Assembly (NCBI RefSeq): GCF_040045035.1
Contig: NZ_JBDZDS010000008.1
Coordinates: 186,001 to 250,000 of the forward strand
Origin: Pseudaminobacter sp040045035
GTDB lineage: Bacteria; Pseudomonadota; Alphaproteobacteria; Rhizobiales; Rhizobiaceae
Reading direction: 5' to 3'
Length of the DNA: 64,000 nucleotides
Positions 61,521 to 64,000 of this stretch are shown piece after piece. The position numbers and the translations under genes were made by a program. Position 1 is the stretch's first letter; the number at the start of each line of letters is the position of its first letter. The notes beneath the pieces are model-generated. The model was given only the letters and a program-made list of their open reading frames with translations, was not told where the DNA came from and searched no databases.

Positions 61521-61964
61521 ATGCGCATGACCTCGCACACCGACTACGCCCTGCGGATGTTGATCTATCTGGCGGTCCGGCCCGACGTGCCTTGCACGGT
61601 GAGCGACGTGGCCGAGGCCTACGGGCTGTCGCGCAACCATCTCCTGAAGGTCGCGCACAACCTGAGCAAGATGGGGCTGGTGGCGACCGCGCGGGGCCGG
61701 TCGGGAGGCATCGCGCTTGCCCTCCCGCCGGAGGAGATCAATCTCGGCCGGCTGGTGCGGCGGATGGAGGATGATTTCGCGCTGGTGGAGTGTCTGAAGG
61801 CCGAAGGCGGCCATTGCCGCATCACCCCCGCCTGCCGCCTGAAAGGCGTGGTGCGCGAGGCGCTCGACGCCTATCTGGCGGTGTTCGACCGATACACGCT
61901 CGCCGACCTGGTGGAGAACGCCGACGCGCTCGCGCCGCTGCTCGGTCTTTCGTCGGCGGCGTGA
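61521..61964 (+). CDS. nsrR: Rrf2-family regulator, NsrR-like
   Basis: A 147-residue Rrf2 protein: winged HTH (about 1-70; MTSHTDYALRMLIYLAVRPD, GLSRNHLLKVAHNLSKMGLV, RGRSGGIALALPP) and Fe-S ligands Cys91, Cys99, Cys105 (VECL, HCRITPAC). The spacing fits NsrR and RirA alike; the partner globin and nitrite genes favour an NO-sensing NsrR. It lies 72 bases after the globin gene, which it may control. Confidence 0.82.
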   Translation: MRMTSHTDYALRMLIYLAVRPDVPCTVSDVAEAYGLSRNHLLKVAHNLSKMGLVATARGRSGGIALALPPEEINLGRLVRRMEDDFALVECLKAEGGHCRITPACRLKGVVREALDAYLAVFDRYTLADLVENADALAPLLGLSSAA

Positions 61965-62125
61965 CGCAGGCGAACGCCTGACGCCTTGCGACCTTGGTCG
62001 TTCTCTTTCCTTTTTCCACCGCAGCGCCACACGGCGCGTGACGCCTGGCTGTTGATCTTCCCCAAAACTCCGTGATGGATGTCGTTGACGCCCGACTCGC
62101 AACCAGGGGCGTGAGGAGGAAGACG

Positions 62126-62530
62126 ATGGACGTTGCCACAGCACGCGGCTTGCCGCCGGTGAATTCGCAGGTGACCTTCCTCTACTACGACGACCTCGCC
62201 TCACCTGAGCGGTTTTACGGCGAGATGCTCGGCCTGGAAAAAACCTTCGACAAGGGCTGGGTGAAATTCTTCCGGGCGACCGAGCATTCCTATATCGGGC
62301 TCGTCGAACAGGCGAAGGGGCACCACAACACCTCCGAGGCCAAGAGCGTGATGGTCAGCCTCGAGTCGCCGGAACTCGAAGCCTGGTACGAACGCATGAA
62401 GGCGAAGGGGGTGGACTTTGTGGTCCATCTCGATACGGATATGTCGGCCGGCCGGCTGGTGAGCACCTTCCTGATGCGCGACCCGGGCGGCTACAGCGTC
62501 GAGTTTTTTCGATTCAACCGCCTGGATTGA
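62126..62530 (+). CDS. VOC-family protein (glyoxalase/bleomycin-resistance fold)
   Basis: A 134-residue single VOC protein: QVTFLYYDDLASPERFYGEM, LGLEKTFDKGWVKFFR, then MRDPGGYSVEFFRFNRLD. ATG 62126 follows GAGGAGGAAGACG. The enzymes of this fold are metal-dependent lyases, isomerases or dioxygenases; no specific activity can be assigned. A metal site of His/Glu type is plausible (Glu in YSVEFF). It stands alone before the repA region. Confidence 0.82.
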   Translation: MDVATARGLPPVNSQVTFLYYDDLASPERFYGEMLGLEKTFDKGWVKFFRATEHSYIGLVEQAKGHHNTSEAKSVMVSLESPELEAWYERMKAKGVDFVVHLDTDMSAGRLVSTFLMRDPGGYSVEFFRFNRLD

Positions 62531-62956
62531 ATTTCATCCTTTCGAGGCAAGGCGTTTCGCCGGGCTGCTTGCAAAGGGCGCCCTCAGAGGGCAGGGCGCA
62601 TAGGAGCGTTGACAGCTGTCAACGCGGGTACTCGGTCGCTTTTCGGGCGCGAAACTTCGCGGCCGGGCAGCCGTGCCGAAATGGTTAATTTGCGTTAACT
62701 ATAAAATACTTGACGCGACTCGCCCCGCCTTGCACCCTGTTACGGAATTGGGACGCAATTCGACGGTTCAGGCGTAACACGACTTCAGAGTCGTTACTGC
62801 GGAAATTGTTCGTAAAAATTGTGGTCGGCGTAGGCGAGATTCGACCTGCCGGCCCGAATCGGCGCATGATCTGCACTGTTCTCCGCCTTTCGGCGCGGAT
62901 CGGGGGGATTTTGCGCTGCGTTCCTGACGATGACGGCCGAATAAGCAGGATTTGAA
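62531..62956 (+). promoter_or_regulatory. repABC upstream control region
   Basis: About 430 bases before repA. It includes the parS-like site at 62607-62624, an AT-rich block at 62680-62711 (AATTTGCGTTAACTATAAAA), likely the repA promoter, and a bulged hairpin at 62774-62797 (GTAAC ... GTTAC with inner CGACT/AGTCG). Long untranslated leaders with promoters and dyads are usual before repABC operons. Confidence 0.55.
62607..62624. other. parS-like centromere site, copy 3 (perfect)
   Basis: CGTTGACAGCTGTCAACG, a perfect 18-base palindrome, 333 bases before repA. The inner 16 bases fit the repABC parS pattern GTTNNCNGCNGNNAAC at every fixed position. RepB is expected to bind here. Confidence 0.8.
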
Positions 62957-64000
62957 ATGGTTGCCGACGCAATGATGAGAGAACAGGACTGGGGACATGT
63001 CGACGGCGCTGCGGTGCCGACCGACCGCGCGATCGCGGCCGACGCGGACATGCTGTCGGCCCAGCTTCAGGCGATGCGCAGCCGGTTGTTCCAGCCCGAC
63101 ACGCGCAAGGTCCTGCGTAAGTTCACCAGTGGCGAGGCGGCCAAGCTGATCGGCGTGTCCGACGGCTATCTGCGCCAGCTTTCCATAGCGGGGGAGGGGC
63201 CCCAGCCCGAGATCGGAGTCGGCGGGCGCCGGCTCTATACGCTCGGCGACATCAACGCGCTGCGCCGGCACCTGGCCGACCAGGGCGGCACCAAGGCGCG
63301 CACCTATCTGCCGCGTCGCAGCGAGACGCTGGGCGAGCATCTGCAGGTGATCGCCGTCACCAACTTCAAGGGCGGCTCGGGCAAGACCACCACCAGCGCG
63401 CATCTGGCCCAGCACTTGGCGCTCGCAGGCTTCCGCGTCCTGGCGGTCGACCTCGACCCGCAGGCCTCGATGTCGGCGCTGTTCGGCTATCAGCCGGAGC
63501 TCGATCTCAACGGCAACGACACGCTCTACGGCGCGATCCGCTACGACGACAGCCGGCGGCCGCTGCGCGACATCATCCGCCAGACCTATTTCGACGGGCT
63601 CGACCTGGTGCCCGGCAATCTCGAGCTGCAGGAATTCGAGCACACCACGCCGCACATGCTGTCGGCGCGGCAGAACGGCGCCGACGACGGCCAGCCGCTG
63701 TTTTTCGCCCGCGTGCAGGCGGCCTTTGCGTCGGTCGCCAACGACTATGATGTCGTCATCGTCGACTGCCCACCGCAGCTCGGCTTCCTGACGCTGTCGG
63801 CGCTGTGCGCGGCGACCTCGGTGCTGGTGACAGTGCATCCGCAGATGCTCGACGTCGCCTCCATGAGCCAGTTCCTGTTCATGACCGCAGATCTCCTGGC
63901 AGTGGTGCGCGAGGCGGGCGGCGAACTCAACTTCGACTTCATGCGCTATCTAATCACCCGCTACGAGCCCAATGACGGGCCGCAGGCGCAGATCGCCGGC
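62957..64000 (+). CDS. repA: RepA, ParA-type plasmid partition ATPase (truncated by window end)
   Basis: 348 codons open to the window edge. N-terminal HTH-like region (about 55-115; FTSGEAAKLIGVSDGYLRQL, then GGRRLYTLGDINALRRHL), as in RepA of repABC systems. Deviant Walker A TNFKGGSGKTTTSAHLAQ at about 135-150 and Walker A' VLAVDLDPQASMSALFG follow, then VVIVDCPPQLGFLTLSALCA. RepA and RepB segregate the replicon and RepA represses the operon. About 50 C-terminal residues, repB and repC would lie beyond. ATG 62957 gives the standard N-terminus MVADAMMREQDWG. Confidence 0.93.
   Translation, partial: MVADAMMREQDWGHVDGAAVPTDRAIAADADMLSAQLQAMRSRLFQPDTRKVLRKFTSGEAAKLIGVSDGYLRQLSIAGEGPQPEIGVGGRRLYTLGDINALRRHLADQGGTKARTYLPRRSETLGEHLQVIAVTNFKGGSGKTTTSAHLAQHLALAGFRVLAVDLDPQASMSALFGYQPELDLNGNDTLYGAIRYDDSRRPLRDIIRQTYFDGLDLVPGNLELQEFEHTTPHMLSARQNGADDGQPLFFARVQAAFASVANDYDVVIVDCPPQLGFLTLSALCAATSVLVTVHPQMLDVASMSQFLFMTADLLAVVREAGGELNFDFMRYLITRYEPNDGPQAQIAG

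Overview
The window is GC-rich alphaproteobacterial DNA. Its gene families and regulatory sites point to Rhizobiales, probably Phyllobacteriaceae (Mesorhizobium- or Aminobacter-like): a pcaQ-pcaDCHGB locus with a perfect PcaQ box, an alphaproteobacterial porin, rhizobial palindromic intergenic repeats, and a repABC-type repA at the right edge with parS-like palindromes. The fragment is therefore most likely part of a repABC megaplasmid or chromid. That assignment is inference from sequence features.

Left block (1-8.75 kb): an unusual plus-strand operon. It holds the end of a Liv-type binding protein, a LivG ATPase, a LivF ATPase fused to a UPF0261/Tm-1-like domain, a TIM-barrel PEP-hydrolase-like protein, a large flotillin/SPFH protein, a SRPBCC protein, and a SRPBCC-quinone oxidoreductase fusion. 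The two halves of the plant antiviral protein Tm-1 lie side by side here, one of them welded to a transporter ATPase. This is the best candidate for an undescribed system. Next (9.4-13.7 kb) come a Usp, a small CxxC protein, and a nitrogen-oxide cluster: a Crp/Fnr regulator, pseudoazurin with an upstream TTG-N8-CAA box, and a frameshifted nnrS. A shrunken IS6-like relic follows.

Aromatic block (13.7-28.3 kb): pcaQ divergent from pcaDCHGB, then pobA, a complete Liv-type ABC transporter, pcaR, and pcaIJF. Together these take 4-hydroxybenzoate through protocatechuate and 3-oxoadipate to succinyl-CoA and acetyl-CoA, probably with a dedicated uptake system. An Lrp regulator with a class V aminotransferase follows (28.4-30.6 kb). 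Then comes a carbohydrate ABC importer with a SIS-domain protein and a divergent ROK regulator (30.6-37.3 kb), consistent with amino-sugar or fructosamine-like uptake. An IS30-family element sits at 38.1-39.2 kb.

D-amino-acid block (39.4-50.0 kb): an eight-gene minus-strand operon (RpiR regulator, dipeptide-type ABC transporter, M81 peptidase, DadA-like oxidase) divergent from an N-acyl-D-amino-acid deacylase. It looks like a self-contained N-acyl-D-amino acid or D-peptide scavenging system. A sulfide-response operon (bigR, split YeeE/YedE, blh, sulP) follows at 50.4-54.5 kb, flanked by thioredoxin and catalase gene remnants.

Right block (55-64 kb): nirK encoding a three-cupredoxin copper nitrite reductase with its own TTG-N8-CAA box, an IS110 remnant, a porin, a FAD oxidoreductase, a group III truncated globin, an NsrR-like Rrf2 regulator, a VOC protein, and repA running off the edge. 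Nitrite/NO genes therefore occur in three separate places. No tRNA, rRNA or CRISPR array was seen.
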